64,000 nucleotides of DNA from Pseudocolwellia sp. AS88 (GTDB lineage: Bacteria > Pseudomonadota > Gammaproteobacteria > Enterobacterales > Alteromonadaceae): assembly GCF_030551755.1 (NCBI RefSeq), contig NZ_JAUPEC010000001.1, forward strand, positions 124,001 through 188,000, in the 5' to 3' direction. The notes below the pieces were generated by a model. That model searched no databases. It worked only from the letters and a program-made list of their open reading frames with translations, and was not told the DNA's origin. Numbering within the stretch: position 1 is the first letter of the stretch; each line of letters opens with the position of its first letter. The translations under genes were made by a program, and so were the position numbers. This document shows, piece by piece, positions 1-10,207 of this stretch.

Positions 1-1
1 C

Positions 2-3000
2 GAACGTTTTTGTGAGTTTTATTGTTACAGCGAAGAAGAAGTCATTGGTCTTAATGTCATGAGTATTTGCAGCGATACTTATGACGCTGGTTATCTAAAA
101 AATATTTTTAAAGAGTGTGCTGAACATGAGTATTGGCATGGTGAATCAATCAATAAACTCAAAGGTGGGCGTGAATTATGGTTAAGTACCACAATTGTCC
201 CTCTGAAAAATGATAACAATAGGATAGAGTCTTTTATTGTTATTCAAAATGATATTTCTGGTATAAAACATACTGAATTAGTTCTAAATAAATTACATTC
301 GATCACTTCAAGTCTAGATAAAACTTTGCCGGAGAAAATACAAGGTATTCTAGAATTGGGTAAACAAATATTTAATTTACCCTTAGCCATCATTAGTGAA
401 ATACACGAAGAAAATTATCAAGTTTTATATTGCCATACACCGAATGATGAGATTTTACCTGGTACTGTATTTGAATTAGGTAATACCTATTGTTTCCATA
501 CCTATTTAGCTGACCATGCCATTGCTTTTCATCATGCGGGTTATAGCTCTATTAAATCACATCCGTGTTATCAGAATTTTGGTTTAGAAAGTTATATTGG
601 TGTGCCATTACTTGTTGATGGTAAGCGTTTTGGTACTTTAAATTTTTCAGGACCAGAGCCTTCATCCAGAGCATTTACTAATCGCGAATTAGATTTAATA
701 CAATTATTTTCTCATTGGATAGGTTCAGAGTTAACACGAGCTAATCATGAAAACGAATTATTAGCTCAACAGTCATTGATGGAGGAAATAGGTAAACAGG
801 CACGAATTGGTGTTTGGGAAATAGACATGATTAATGAAAACATTCATTGGTCTGATGTTACAAAAGATATACATGAAGTGCCTTATGATTATGAGCCTGA
901 TTTATCAACAGCAATTAACTTTTATAAAGAGGGATATAGCAGGAATACCATCGAATTATTGGTGGCTAAAGCTATTGAAGAAGGCGCTGCTTTTGAACGT
1001 GAGTTAGAACTTGTAACGGCTAAAGGAAATAAAGTTTGGGTATCAGCCCGAGGTAAAGCTGATTTAGAGAATGGGCGTTGCATACGCTTATTTGGTTCGT
1101 TTCAAGATATCACTGATAAAGTACTTACTCAGCAAAAAATAGCAGAGCATAGCCAACGTATGAGCTTGGCTGCTGATTCAGCTGGATTTGGTGTTTGGGC
1201 ATATAATCTAATTGATAATGATGTTAAATGGGATGATTGGATGTATAAACTTTATGGTATATCCCAGAACTCCTCTATTAGCCCTTATGATTTATGGGAA
1301 GATAGTTTACATCCTGAAGATAAAGAAAAGGCTGTATCACAGCTTGCATACGCAATTGAAAATAATACCAAATTTGATACTCAATATAGGATTGTTTGGC
1401 CTGATGGGAAAATAAAATATATTAAAGCATCTGCCACGGTTACCTATGATCATGCAGACATCCCTGTTTCTGTTATTGGGGTAAACTATGACGTTACAGA
1501 ACGTGAAGAAAACGAAATAGCGTTAACTAAAGCTAAGGTTCAAGCTGATTTAGCTGTGACCGCCAAAAACGAATTTTTTGCTAGTATGAGTCATGAAATA
1601 AGAACGCCAATGAATGGTGTTATTGGCATGCTTGATCTCGTTAAAGAGTCAAAGTTAAACCAAGAGCAAAAACACCGTATTGGTATTGCTCAGCAAAGTG
1701 CTAAATCTTTGTTATCGCTTATTAACGATGTTCTCGATTTTTCAAAAATAGATGCGAACAAGTTGGAGCTAGAAAATATCAGCTTCAATCTAATAAAAAT
1801 GGCTGGTGATTTAGCTGAAGCTTCTGCACAACAAGCACAAAGTAAAAACTTAGAATTAATACTTGATACTGTTGACATGGAGGAGTCGTTAGTTGTTGGA
1901 GATTCAAACCGCATTCGTCAAATATTAACAAACCTAGTAGCAAACGCGATTAAATTTACCAAACAAGGTGAAGTGGTTATTCGACTCAAGCAACAGTATT
2001 ATTCTAATAGTCATTGGCGAATTGTTGTTGAAGTTAGTGATACAGGTATTGGTATTCCAAAAGATAAACAAACGGCCTTATTTGAAGCATTTAGCCAAGT
2101 AGATGCTTCAACAACTCGAGAATATGGTGGAACAGGATTAGGTCTGGCTATTGTAAAAAAACTTTGTGCATGTATGCAAGGGAGTATACGAGTAGAGAGT
2201 ACTGAGGGCAAAGGCAGTGTTTTTATTTGTGATTTACTATTAGAAAAATCGAATGAATCACTTTCATCATTACCTGAAAAAGAATTACAAGATCAGCGTG
2301 TACTTATTATTGATGAGAATAAATTGTGTGGTGAAACTATTATTCGACAACTGATTTGTTGGAACATTGAGGCTAAGTTTATCTCTAACGGACATGAAGC
2401 CTTGTCATTATTAGTATCTCAAGTTAAAAATCCGCAATTTGATTTAGTTATTATGAATCGTCATTTGACCGATGAAGATGGAATTTCTTTTGCCAATAAG
2501 GTTCGACAACATCCCCAATTAAGTGATTTAAAAATAATATTTATGACACAGATGGCAAGTCAAAATGATTTAGCTGATTTAGAGAAAATAGGGATCAGTG
2601 GTCACTTTCCTAAGCCTGTCACAGTAGATGATTTACATCGATCACTAAATGTCACATTAAACTTACCTGACACAGAATTAAGTCCTGAGAATGATGGAAT
2701 AACAAGCGCGAATGATATCGATTTTAGTTGGAAAGGTGATGTTCATTTATTACTTGTTGAAGACAATCGAGTTAATCAAATGGTGGCACTTGGCGTATTG
2801 AAGAAAATAGGTATTAAAGATGTTGTGATAGCTGTTAATGGGCTCGATGCTATCGCTAAGCTAAAATCACATAATGATAAGCCTTTTAATTTTATTTTTA
2901 TGGATTGCCAAATGCCAGAAATGGATGGTTATCAAACGACTAAATTGATCCGTGAAGGAAGTGCTGGTGCTTGTTATCAAGATATTCCTATTGTCGCGAT

Positions 3001-3130
3001 GACCGCTAATGCCATGTTAGGCGATGAACAAAAATGTTTAGATGCGGGTATGAATGACTATTTAGTTAAACCTATTAATAAAGATAAGATTAGCAATACT
3101 TTACAAATTTTCATGAGCAAAGTGCATTAA
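2..3130 (+). CDS. Hybrid sensor histidine kinase, PAS-GAF-PAS-PAS-HisKA-HATPase-REC-REC (5' end outside window)
   Basis: The reading frame is open from base 2 and already encodes PAS-like sequence ([14 protein letters not shown]) before the first ATG at 59, so the true start lies upstream. Counting from that ATG, a PAS domain is followed by a GAF domain (about 95-230), two more PAS domains (about 240-490), a HisKA dimerisation domain with phospho-accepting His near residue 512 ([10 protein letters not shown]), and an ATPase domain (N box [32 protein letters not shown]). Two receiver domains end the protein. The first (about 745-865) has Asn at the phosphorylation position (VIMNRHL, residue 800). 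The second (about 895-1020) keeps Asp949 ([11 protein letters not shown]) and the VKPI lysine. No membrane segment or Hpt domain is visible, so any phosphorelay needs a separate Hpt protein. Signal and target are unknown. Confidence 0.93.
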   Translation, partial: ERFCEFYCYSEEEVIGLNVMSICSDTYDAGYLKNIFKECAEHEYWHGESINKLKGGRELWLSTTIVPLKNDNNRIESFIVIQNDISGIKHTELVLNKLHSITSSLDKTLPEKIQGILELGKQIFNLPLAIISEIHEENYQVLYCHTPNDEILPGTVFELGNTYCFHTYLADHAIAFHHAGYSSIKSHPCYQNFGLESYIGVPLLVDGKRFGTLNFSGPEPSSRAFTNRELDLIQLFSHWIGSELTRANHENELLAQQSLMEEIGKQARIGVWEIDMINENIHWSDVTKDIHEVPYDYEPDLSTAINFYKEGYSRNTIELLVAKAIEEGAAFERELELVTAKGNKVWVSARGKADLENGRCIRLFGSFQDITDKVLTQQKIAEHSQRMSLAADSAGFGVWAYNLIDNDVKWDDWMYKLYGISQNSSISPYDLWEDSLHPEDKEKAVSQLAYAIENNTKFDTQYRIVWPDGKIKYIKASATVTYDHADIPVSVIGVNYDVTEREENEIALTKAKVQADLAVTAKNEFFASMSHEIRTPMNGVIGMLDLVKESKLNQEQKHRIGIAQQSAKSLLSLINDVLDFSKIDANKLELENISFNLIKMAGDLAEASAQQAQSKNLELILDTVDMEESLVVGDSNRIRQILTNLVANAIKFTKQGEVVIRLKQQYYSNSHWRIVVEVSDTGIGIPKDKQTALFEAFSQVDASTTREYGGTGLGLAIVKKLCACMQGSIRVESTEGKGSVFICDLLLEKSNESLSSLPEKELQDQRVLIIDENKLCGETIIRQLICWNIEAKFISNGHEALSLLVSQVKNPQFDLVIMNRHLTDEDGISFANKVRQHPQLSDLKIIFMTQMASQNDLADLEKIGISGHFPKPVTVDDLHRSLNVTLNLPDTELSPENDGITSANDIDFSWKGDVHLLLVEDNRVNQMVALGVLKKIGIKDVVIAVNGLDAIAKLKSHNDKPFNFIFMDCQMPEMDGYQTTKLIREGSAGACYQDIPIVAMTANAMLGDEQKCLDAGMNDYLVKPINKDKISNTLQIFMSKVH

Positions 3131-3561
3131 ATTTTCTCTTTTGAGAATTGATATATTTAATACAAGCTCATATAAAGCTCCTTATGAATAATTATGCTTT
3201 TCACTTCAACATTCGTTTACTAGCCTGAGGCTTTATTTCCCTTTAAAGTCTTGGGCTATTTTTATTGAAAATCCCTTTGTGTTTAGACTTTAAATTGCAG
3301 TCTTTGTTTACTTCATTAATTTTTAATTTATCTAAAAAATTGATGCTTTATATTTTATTCGTTTTTTACACTATTTTCATAATATAAATCTTGCGTTTTA
3401 GCTAAAGCTACCCTATATCTATCATCCGAAATGAGCTGTTGATACGGCATGAGTTTTTATTTGTTTTATTGGAGAAAAAACACAGGTTAGTACAGGTCAT
3501 TGTAGAGTAAATATGGGTAGTACTGGATCTTGAATTCAGCCTTTAAAATAATGAGAAAAAT
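3131..3561. other. Intergenic region, 431 bp, no gene seen
   Basis: AT-rich spacer between the sensor kinase and the GNAT/nitrilase gene. A short hairpin (TTCTC/GAGAA) directly follows the kinase stop but has no clear U-tract. A second short one (AGCC-tga-GGCT, near 3223) is followed by TTTATTT. No open frame with a ribosome binding site and no family match was found. The last 100 bases presumably hold the promoter of the downstream gene. Confidence 0.5.
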
Positions 3562-5109
3562 ATGACAGACGATATGTTAACGGAAGACACCGAACATAAA
3601 CTAACTTTAAGACATTTAACTCTTGAAGATTATGATTATGTAAAAGACCTAATGGATGCTGTTTATCCTGGTTTAGGTGGCGCTTGGCCGAAAAATAAAT
3701 TTAGAGCTCAACTTAAAGTTTTTCCGGATGGACAAATTTGTATTGAAGACCATGGTGTTGTCGTTGCTGCAGCCTTTAGTGTTATTGTGGATTACGATAA
3801 GTTTGGTGATCAACATACTTATGATGAAATTACTGGAGACGCTTATTTAACAACACATGATCCATTAGGCGATGTGTTGTATGGCGTTGATGTTTTTGTA
3901 TCACCAGATTATAGAGCTATGCGTTTAGGACGACGACTCTATGAAGCACGTAAAGAAATCTGCCAAAACCTGAACTTAAAATCAATAGTTGCAGGCGGCA
4001 GGATACCAAGATACAAAGATCATGCCGCTAACTTAACACCGCAAGCTTATATTGAAAAAGTTAAACGAAAAGAGTTATATGATCCGATTCTTACCTTTCA
4101 ATTATCTAACGAATTTGAAGTTAAGCGTGTATTAAAAAATTACTTGCCAGAAGATGAAGAGTCTCATGGTTATGCAACTTTGCTTGAATGGACAAACCTT
4201 TATTACGATCCTGACAAAGCTCCGTTAATTGGTGCTGCTAAAACCACAGCTCGTGTAGGTTGTGTGCAATGGCAAATGCGTCCATTTTCTTCTGTTGAAG
4301 AGCTGTCACAACAGGTTGAGTTTTTTATTGATGCCTTATCTGATTATCAATGTGATTTAGCGTTATTTCCAGAATTCTTTAATGCGCCACTTATGGGGAT
4401 TGAGAACCATCAAACCTCTATTGCGGCGATTAAGGCATTGGCCGAATACAGTGTTGAAATTGTCGAAGTTATCTCAAAATTAGCAGTATCATATAACATA
4501 AACGTAATTGCTGGCTCTATGCCTGTGATCGAAAATGATGAACTTTTTAATGTTTCTTATTTATGTCGTCGTGACGGTACAATTGACTCGCAATATAAGA
4601 TCCATGTTACACCACACGAAAAACGTGCCTGGATTATGCAAGGTGGTAACGAGCTAAAAGTATTTGATACTGACTTTGGCAGAATAGGAATTTTGATTTG
4701 TTATGATATTGAGTTCCCTGAACTAGGACGCTTATTGTCAGAGCAAGGTGTGCAGATTTTATTTGTACCTTTTTGGACAGATACAAAAAATGGTTACTTA
4801 AGAGTGAGGTGTTGTGCACAAGCACGCGCAATAGAAAATGAATGTTACGTTGCTATTGCGGGTAGTGTGGGTAACTTACCAAAAGTAGATGGTGCTGACA
4901 TACAATATGCTCAATCAGCGGTTTTCTCTCCATCGGATTTTTCGTTTCCACACGATGCAATTATGGCTGAAACAACTCCTAATACCGAAATGACCATTAT
5001 TGTTGATTTGGATTTAGATAAACTAAACAAACTACAAAATGAAGGTTCAGTAAGAAACTATTTAGATCGACGACGTGATCTTTATAAAATAGGTTGGATA
5101 GGAGACTAG
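3562..5109 (+). CDS. Bifunctional GNAT N-acetyltransferase / carbon-nitrogen hydrolase
   Basis: A fusion of two enzyme folds. Residues 1 to about 190 form a GNAT acetyltransferase domain (LTLEDYDYVKDLMDAVYP; acetyl-CoA loop region RLGRRLYEARK). Residues about 228-510 form a nitrilase-superfamily amidase with the full triad: Glu271 in LFPEFFNAPL, Lys346 in SQYKIHVTP and Cys380 in ILICYDIEFPE. The 515-aa length and domain order match the known two-domain family (Bacillus YhcX type), whose substrate is not established; acetylation coupled to amide hydrolysis is inference. The ATG at 3562 follows GAGAAAAAT. The gene is probably monocistronic, with a hairpin terminator about 60 bases downstream. 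Neighbours give no pathway clue. Confidence 0.93.
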   Translation: MTDDMLTEDTEHKLTLRHLTLEDYDYVKDLMDAVYPGLGGAWPKNKFRAQLKVFPDGQICIEDHGVVVAAAFSVIVDYDKFGDQHTYDEITGDAYLTTHDPLGDVLYGVDVFVSPDYRAMRLGRRLYEARKEICQNLNLKSIVAGGRIPRYKDHAANLTPQAYIEKVKRKELYDPILTFQLSNEFEVKRVLKNYLPEDEESHGYATLLEWTNLYYDPDKAPLIGAAKTTARVGCVQWQMRPFSSVEELSQQVEFFIDALSDYQCDLALFPEFFNAPLMGIENHQTSIAAIKALAEYSVEIVEVISKLAVSYNINVIAGSMPVIENDELFNVSYLCRRDGTIDSQYKIHVTPHEKRAWIMQGGNELKVFDTDFGRIGILICYDIEFPELGRLLSEQGVQILFVPFWTDTKNGYLRVRCCAQARAIENECYVAIAGSVGNLPKVDGADIQYAQSAVFSPSDFSFPHDAIMAETTPNTEMTIIVDLDLDKLNKLQNEGSVRNYLDRRRDLYKIGWIGD

Positions 5110-5168
5110 TCTGAAGGGAGGCTAGTTTGCATCTTAATGTGACTTTATTTTAAAGATCGAGTATCTGT

Positions 5169-5210
5169 AGATCAGTTAGACGAATATATACTTGGTTAAC
5201 TGATCTTTTA
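5169..5210 (+). terminator. Rho-independent terminator after the GNAT/nitrilase gene
   Basis: Perfect 10-bp stem AGATCAGTTA (5169-5178) / TAACTGATCT (5197-5206) followed by TTTT on the plus strand. Confidence 0.75.
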
Positions 5211-5250
5211 ATAGATAGCTTGTTACAGTCATTTAGACATTATATGATTA

Positions 5251-5296
5251 AACTTATTTAAACTTATTTAAACTTATTTAAACTTATTTAAACTTA
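5251..5296. repeat. Tandem repeat of a 10-bp unit (AACTTATTTA), 4.6 copies
   Basis: Four exact head-to-tail copies of AACTTATTTA at 5251-5290, then AACTTA to 5296. The array ends 23 bases before the pilin start codon, in the promoter/leader region, so a change in copy number would alter promoter spacing. Confidence 0.95.
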
Positions 5297-5319
5297 GGTG
5301 AATTGAAGGCGTATTACCT

Positions 5320-5868
5320 ATGAAAACTAAAACTATGAATAAAACCAAAAATATAGGGCACATATCAAAAGGTAATGGATTTACCCTAATAGAATTAGTT
5401 GTTGTTATTGTTATATTAGGAATTTTGGCTGCTACAGCTGCTCCCAAATTTATAGATTTAACAGGAGATGCTAACGAATCTGTACTAAATAGCCTAGCTG
5501 GCACTATGAGATCTAGTGGGCAATTGGTTTATACCAAATCAATTATACAAGGGCTACATAATGAAGCTACGGGTGAAGTTGATTTAGATGGTGACGGTAC
5601 AACCGATATTTCGACTAAATATGGTTACCCTAACGCACATAGATCTGAAGGTATCATAAATGCGTTAGATATTTCAGAAGATGATTGGACTTGGTCTGGA
5701 AATGGTTCCAATAATGTTTTTTTTATCACGACTGCTTCTTTAGGTAAAACGAATGGACAATATGTAAATACAGTTAATATATTAGCTTCCAATTGTTATG
5801 TTACTTATACAGGAGCAACAAGCGCTGGTGAATCAGCTGTAGTTGAAGTTATTAATACTGGATGCTAG
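5320..5868 (+). CDS. MSHA-type type IV pilin-like protein (prepilin)
   Basis: A class III signal peptide is clear. The 20-residue basic leader ends in KGNG and is followed by FTLIELVVVIVILGILAATA, with Phe at +1 and Glu at +5, as a prepilin peptidase substrate requires. The mature part has features of MshA-like pilins: an Ala-rich helix, a VDLDGDGTTD segment, a GYP motif, and two C-terminal cysteines (ASNC and the terminal NTGC) that can form the usual disulfide loop. Pilins assemble into an inner-membrane-anchored fibre through PilD- and MshE-type machinery, none of which is nearby, so this is an orphan subunit gene. The ATG at 5320 is preferred (GAAGG upstream); a second ATG at 5335 lacks a binding site. 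Major, minor or pseudopilin status cannot be decided here. Confidence 0.9.
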   Translation: MKTKTMNKTKNIGHISKGNGFTLIELVVVIVILGILAATAAPKFIDLTGDANESVLNSLAGTMRSSGQLVYTKSIIQGLHNEATGEVDLDGDGTTDISTKYGYPNAHRSEGIINALDISEDDWTWSGNGSNNVFFITTASLGKTNGQYVNTVNILASNCYVTYTGATSAGESAVVEVINTGC

Positions 5869-6088
5869 TTATTGATAATGCCTGTTGTTGGATATTTTAA
5901 TGATATCAGGTAGTTGGTGAAAGCTGGCTACTTAAGTGTTTTTCATTCTTTTCCTCAATATTTTATTTCTTCATCAATAAATATCTCATTGATTTGTCTG
6001 ATTTAATTAAACTTTATTCGAAGCCTATACTTCATTTTGTAGTAAGGTGTAGACACTTTTCTAGGCATTAAAATATAAAGGATAACTA

Positions 6089-7387
6089 ATGCTGGGTAAT
6101 ATTTATGAAGATCGCGTTAAATTTCTTCTAAGCAGATTTCGTGAGCGACTTTGGGTAAAGCCTCTAGCTGTATGTTTACTTTCAATAGTGGCTGTATTTT
6201 TTGCAAAATTCGCTGATGATACGAAACTAATCGATATTGTTCCTAGTATAACCTCAGAGGCCATTGAAACATTACTTTCTATTATGGCTTCTAGTATGTT
6301 GGTGATTGCGACACTCTCAGTTGCCTCTATGGTATCGGCTTATGCTTCAGCAAGTCGCACAGCAACACCTCGTTCTTTTGCCTTAGTCATATCTGACGAC
6401 GCTTCACAGAATGCACTATCTACTTTTGTAGGAGCCTTTATTTTTAGTATTGTGGCTCTTACTGCAGTTAAAAATAACTATTTTCAGAATGCGGGTATTT
6501 TTATTCTTTTTGTTCTAACTGTTATTGTATTTGCTGCCGTACTTTTTATGTTTGTGCGCTGGGTAGATCGAATTGCTCGTTTAGGGAGAATTACTTCCAC
6601 AATTGATAAAGTAGAGAGCGCTTCCGCCAAAGCTTTTAGTATTCGAAAAATGGCACCAACATTATGCGGTGTGTCGGTTAAGTCAGGAAAAAAGGGGAAA
6701 GCTATTTATGCTCGAACCATTGGTTATGTTCAACATATTAATATTGAAGCAATAAATACTTGGGCTGCTAATGCTGAATTACGCGTTGTAGTAGCGGCAT
6801 TACCCGGAACATTTACCGCACCTGATAAACCTATAGCTTATTTGTACTCTGAAGAAGGAGAAGCCGAAGAGGATAATGTTGATTGTGTTATAGAGTCATT
6901 TCAAATTGGTGGTGATCGTATTTTTGATAATGATCCTCGCTTTGGTTTGATTGTTTTGTCTGAAATTGCTAGTAGAGCTTTATCTCCTGCCGTTAATGAC
7001 CCAGGTACCGCAATAGATGTGATTGGGACATTACTAAGATTATTCTCTCAATGGAATGAGCCTGTAGACTCCAATAAAGTAAAAGATAACTGTTATAAAA
7101 ATGTGGAAGTTCCTGAGATTTTAATAGAAGACATGTTTGACGATGCCTTTACTCCTATTGCAAGAGATGGGGCTGGCTTAGTTGAAGTCTCTATTCGTTT
7201 ACAAAAAGCATTGGGTTCATTAGCTTCATTAAAAGATTCTAACGGGCATGAAAGTCATTCTACTCAAATGAAAGAGTCTGCTGAGTACTACAGCCGTTTA
7301 GCACTGAAAAGATCAAAGTTGGCTATGGATATTGAAGAGGATTTTTTAGCTGTAGAAAAGGCAGCTAAATTCAACTCAGCTGATTAA
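6089..7387 (+). CDS. DUF2254 family predicted membrane protein
   Basis: The 432-aa protein has four probable transmembrane helices in its first 160 residues (about 24-44, 55-80, 105-127, 132-155), then a soluble C-terminal domain. The sequence between the helices (VASMVSAYASASRTATPRS) and the later LVLSEIASRALSPAVNDPGTA-type motif are characteristic of DUF2254. The function of the family is unknown; inner-membrane location is inferred from the helices. The start at 6089 follows AAAGGATAACTA. The gene stands alone on the plus strand between a pilin gene and the convergent ppc gene. Confidence 0.88.
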   Translation: MLGNIYEDRVKFLLSRFRERLWVKPLAVCLLSIVAVFFAKFADDTKLIDIVPSITSEAIETLLSIMASSMLVIATLSVASMVSAYASASRTATPRSFALVISDDASQNALSTFVGAFIFSIVALTAVKNNYFQNAGIFILFVLTVIVFAAVLFMFVRWVDRIARLGRITSTIDKVESASAKAFSIRKMAPTLCGVSVKSGKKGKAIYARTIGYVQHINIEAINTWAANAELRVVVAALPGTFTAPDKPIAYLYSEEGEAEEDNVDCVIESFQIGGDRIFDNDPRFGLIVLSEIASRALSPAVNDPGTAIDVIGTLLRLFSQWNEPVDSNKVKDNCYKNVEVPEILIEDMFDDAFTPIARDGAGLVEVSIRLQKALGSLASLKDSNGHESHSTQMKESAEYYSRLALKRSKLAMDIEEDFLAVEKAAKFNSAD

Positions 7388-7464
7388 AATATTAAATGAG
7401 GGGAATGATTATAGTTGAGTAATGTATTTCTTTTCTTTTCTTTTCTTTTAATTCTTGAATATAG

Positions 7465-7507
7465 ATAAAAAAATAACGCTCTCAAAAATCCTTTTTTTAA
7501 GAGCGTT
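7465..7507 (-). terminator. Terminator downstream of ppc
   Basis: Stem AACGCTCT (7475-7482) / AGAGCGTT (7500-7507). On the minus strand the stem is followed by ATTTTTTTAT, a good U-tract, so it serves ppc. Confidence 0.8.
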
Positions 7508-7547
7508 TCAAATAGAACTAAGCTAGTTCAATTTTTTATACTAGTAA

Positions 7548-10115
7548 TTAACCTGTATTTCTCATACCTGTTGCTATACCAGCCATAGTCACCATTAATA
7601 TCTGTTCGTTATCAGGGTGCTCTGGTTGTGCACGAAGGCGCTTTAATACTTCAATTTGTATCAAGTGCAGTGGCGCTAAATAACCTCGACGTAAATCAAA
7701 CGAACTATAATTCCATTGGTCGTTTTTCAAGAAACTGTCTTGACCTAATAAGTTTAATAAAGTCTTTTTATCTGTTTCTAACTGCGCTCTTAAGTCTTCG
7801 CCCATGTATTTCAATTCATCTTCAACTAAAGCTTCATCATAAAGCTCAGAAACTTTACTATCAGATTTAGTATAGACCATTTCTGTTAAAGACATTCTTG
7901 ATTTGAAATAAGGCCAAGTTGTTAACATGTCGTGCATTATTTTACTGTTATCTTTGTAAGCGGCTTCAATAGCTGTTCCCAAACCTAACCAGCTTGGAAC
8001 TACCAATCTGTTTTGGCTCCATGCGAATATCCATGGAATAGCTCGAAGTGATTCAATACCACCATCTGATTTACGTTTACTTGGACGAGAGCCTAAAGGT
8101 AGCGATGCTAATTCTTGCTCAGGTGTTGCCTGCCTGAAGTATTTAACAAAGTTTTCGTTAGCCTGAACGTAAGATCTATAAGTATCACAACTTTTGGTTG
8201 TCATTTCGTCCATGAGTTCACGCCACTCTGCTTTAGGTGCTGGTGGAGGCGTAACTAAACACTCCAATATCGCAGATGCATATAAATGTAAGCTGCGCGT
8301 AGCTAAATTAGGTAAGCCAAACTTATGACGAATGGTTTCGCCTTGTTCAGTGACTCGTAATCCACCATCTAATGAGCCTGGAGGTTGTGATGCTATCGCT
8401 GCATGTGCAGGTCCGCCGCCACGTCCAATTGTGCCGCCACGACCGTGGAATAACTTAAGTACAATGTCGTTTTCAGCAAATACTTCAACTAACTTTTCTT
8501 GACACTGATATTGACCCCAAGTTGCTGCTAATACACCAGCATCTTTAGATGAATCACTGTAACCAATCATTACGTGATGTTGTTGATCACAATATTCTTT
8601 ATAAGTATCTAATGTAAATAATTCAGCCATTACTGCTGGCGCATTATTTAAGTCATCTAAGGTTTCAAATAAAGGCGCAATTGGCATTTTCCAGCTAATT
8701 CCTGCAGCTTTCATTAACAAGTTTACTGTTAATATATCGCTGACTTTACTTGCCATTGAAATAATATAAATACCGAAAAGCTCCGATGGCTGTTTTGCTA
8801 TCATCGCGTAAGTATCTAATACTTCTTGCGTGTCTTTAGACCATGATTTATTTGGTAATAATGGTCTAGGGTTTTGTAATTCTTCAACTAAAAACTGTTG
8901 ACGCTCTTTTTCGTCCCAAGCAGCAAAGTCACCAATATTTAATGTTTGGGTGATCTCTTGAACTGCACTTTCATGACGTTCACTGTGTTGACGAATATCT
9001 AATTTAACTAATGAAATTCCAAAACAATTTACTTTACGGATCATATCTAAAACTAAAGAGTTACCTGCATACTTTAACCCAACAGCAAGTAAACTATCAC
9101 GACAAGCAATTAGTGGGGCTCTTAACTGTTCAGAGCTGCTTAACGCACCTTCAGTTTTACCATCTTTTAATTGCTCTACGCTGTGTTTTAGTAGTTCAAT
9201 AACAGGTAGTAATTTTTTGCGATATGGTCCAATGTTATCAACATCTTCATCGAGTAATTCAGCTGAAGCTTTACGCATTGAAAGTTCTAACGATAAGCGT
9301 TCAAAGTCATCCAAATAAAGCTGAGCCGCCATTAATCTAGCATTTAATAGTGCTTGTTCGCTTAATTTTGCTGTAACAAATGGGTTTCCATCTCTATCGC
9401 CAGCCATCCAACTTGCCATTGTGATTGGGTTGTAATCAATCGGTAAGTCTTTGCCTGTTAACTCTTGGCTTAATTCATTTAATTCTTTTAAAAATTTCGG
9501 TACTGCAAACCAAAAACTGTTAGCAATTGCATTTAAACCCCAACGAGATTCGTCTAATGGAGTAGGGCGTTGCTGACGAATTTCGTCTGTGTACCAAGCT
9601 TGTTCTACTAATTCAGCAATACGTGTTGAAGAAGCTTTGTTATCTTCTTCAAGTGCTTGAGCAATTTGATTAAATTTATGAATAAGTGTTCGACGATTTA
9701 CTTCAGTAGGATGTGCCGTTAACACTAATTCTATGTGTAATTTTTGTAATGCTTTCTCAAAGTTTTCTGGAGAAGTATTTGCTACGGCTAATTTCTCTTT
9801 TAAATCTTCTAGTGGATGCGCAAGTTCTAGCTCTGCTAAACCTTGTGGGCTAGTGGTATATTGTTGCTCGGCAACATTTTCTAGGTTTAGAAACTGGCTA
9901 AATGCACGTGCATAAATCAATAGTTCGTCTTCTGAACAATTAGCGATAGATTCTTGAAGTTGTTTAACTATAGATGCATCACCTAAGGCTATTTCACGGC
10001 CTTGTAGTCTTACTTTTTCTATATTTTCAAGCCATTGTTCGCCTTTATCATTGGCAATAGTTTGGCCAAGTAAAGTACCTAGTTCTCGTACGTTTTGTTG
10101 AATATTCTCTAACAT
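7548..10115 (-). CDS. ppc: Phosphoenolpyruvate carboxylase
   Basis: Carboxylates PEP with bicarbonate to oxaloacetate, replenishing the TCA cycle in the cytoplasm. The 855-aa length is close to the bacterial norm (about 880). Signature segments are present: VLTAHPTEVNRRT with catalytic His135, WMAGDRDGNPFVT, the mobile glycine loop FHGRGGTIGRGGGP, and the conserved C-terminal MRNTG. The start at 10115 is supported by AGAGAGGCTAC just upstream. It lies 92 bases downstream of a bicarbonate-transporter gene on the same strand, suggesting coordinated supply of its substrate; co-transcription is inference, since a small inverted repeat (10184-10200) sits between the two genes. Confidence 0.98.
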   Translation of the reverse strand: MLENIQQNVRELGTLLGQTIANDKGEQWLENIEKVRLQGREIALGDASIVKQLQESIANCSEDELLIYARAFSQFLNLENVAEQQYTTSPQGLAELELAHPLEDLKEKLAVANTSPENFEKALQKLHIELVLTAHPTEVNRRTLIHKFNQIAQALEEDNKASSTRIAELVEQAWYTDEIRQQRPTPLDESRWGLNAIANSFWFAVPKFLKELNELSQELTGKDLPIDYNPITMASWMAGDRDGNPFVTAKLSEQALLNARLMAAQLYLDDFERLSLELSMRKASAELLDEDVDNIGPYRKKLLPVIELLKHSVEQLKDGKTEGALSSSEQLRAPLIACRDSLLAVGLKYAGNSLVLDMIRKVNCFGISLVKLDIRQHSERHESAVQEITQTLNIGDFAAWDEKERQQFLVEELQNPRPLLPNKSWSKDTQEVLDTYAMIAKQPSELFGIYIISMASKVSDILTVNLLMKAAGISWKMPIAPLFETLDDLNNAPAVMAELFTLDTYKEYCDQQHHVMIGYSDSSKDAGVLAATWGQYQCQEKLVEVFAENDIVLKLFHGRGGTIGRGGGPAHAAIASQPPGSLDGGLRVTEQGETIRHKFGLPNLATRSLHLYASAILECLVTPPPAPKAEWRELMDEMTTKSCDTYRSYVQANENFVKYFRQATPEQELASLPLGSRPSKRKSDGGIESLRAIPWIFAWSQNRLVVPSWLGLGTAIEAAYKDNSKIMHDMLTTWPYFKSRMSLTEMVYTKSDSKVSELYDEALVEDELKYMGEDLRAQLETDKKTLLNLLGQDSFLKNDQWNYSSFDLRRGYLAPLHLIQIEVLKRLRAQPEHPDNEQILMVTMAGIATGMRNTG

Positions 10116-10207
10116 GTAGCCTCTCTAAATGATGAATATTTATAAACTGTGATTTAATTTTTACGTTCTAATTGTTTTCTATTTTTAACTTATTGTTAAA
10201 TTTAATA

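Noticed and set aside
59-61. ATG at 59 as the start of the hybrid kinase
   Set aside because: The upstream codons from base 2 already encode conserved PAS sequence, so the gene begins before the window.
5251-5296. Tandem 10-bp array as a CRISPR
   Set aside because: Units are contiguous with no spacers and far too short for CRISPR repeats.
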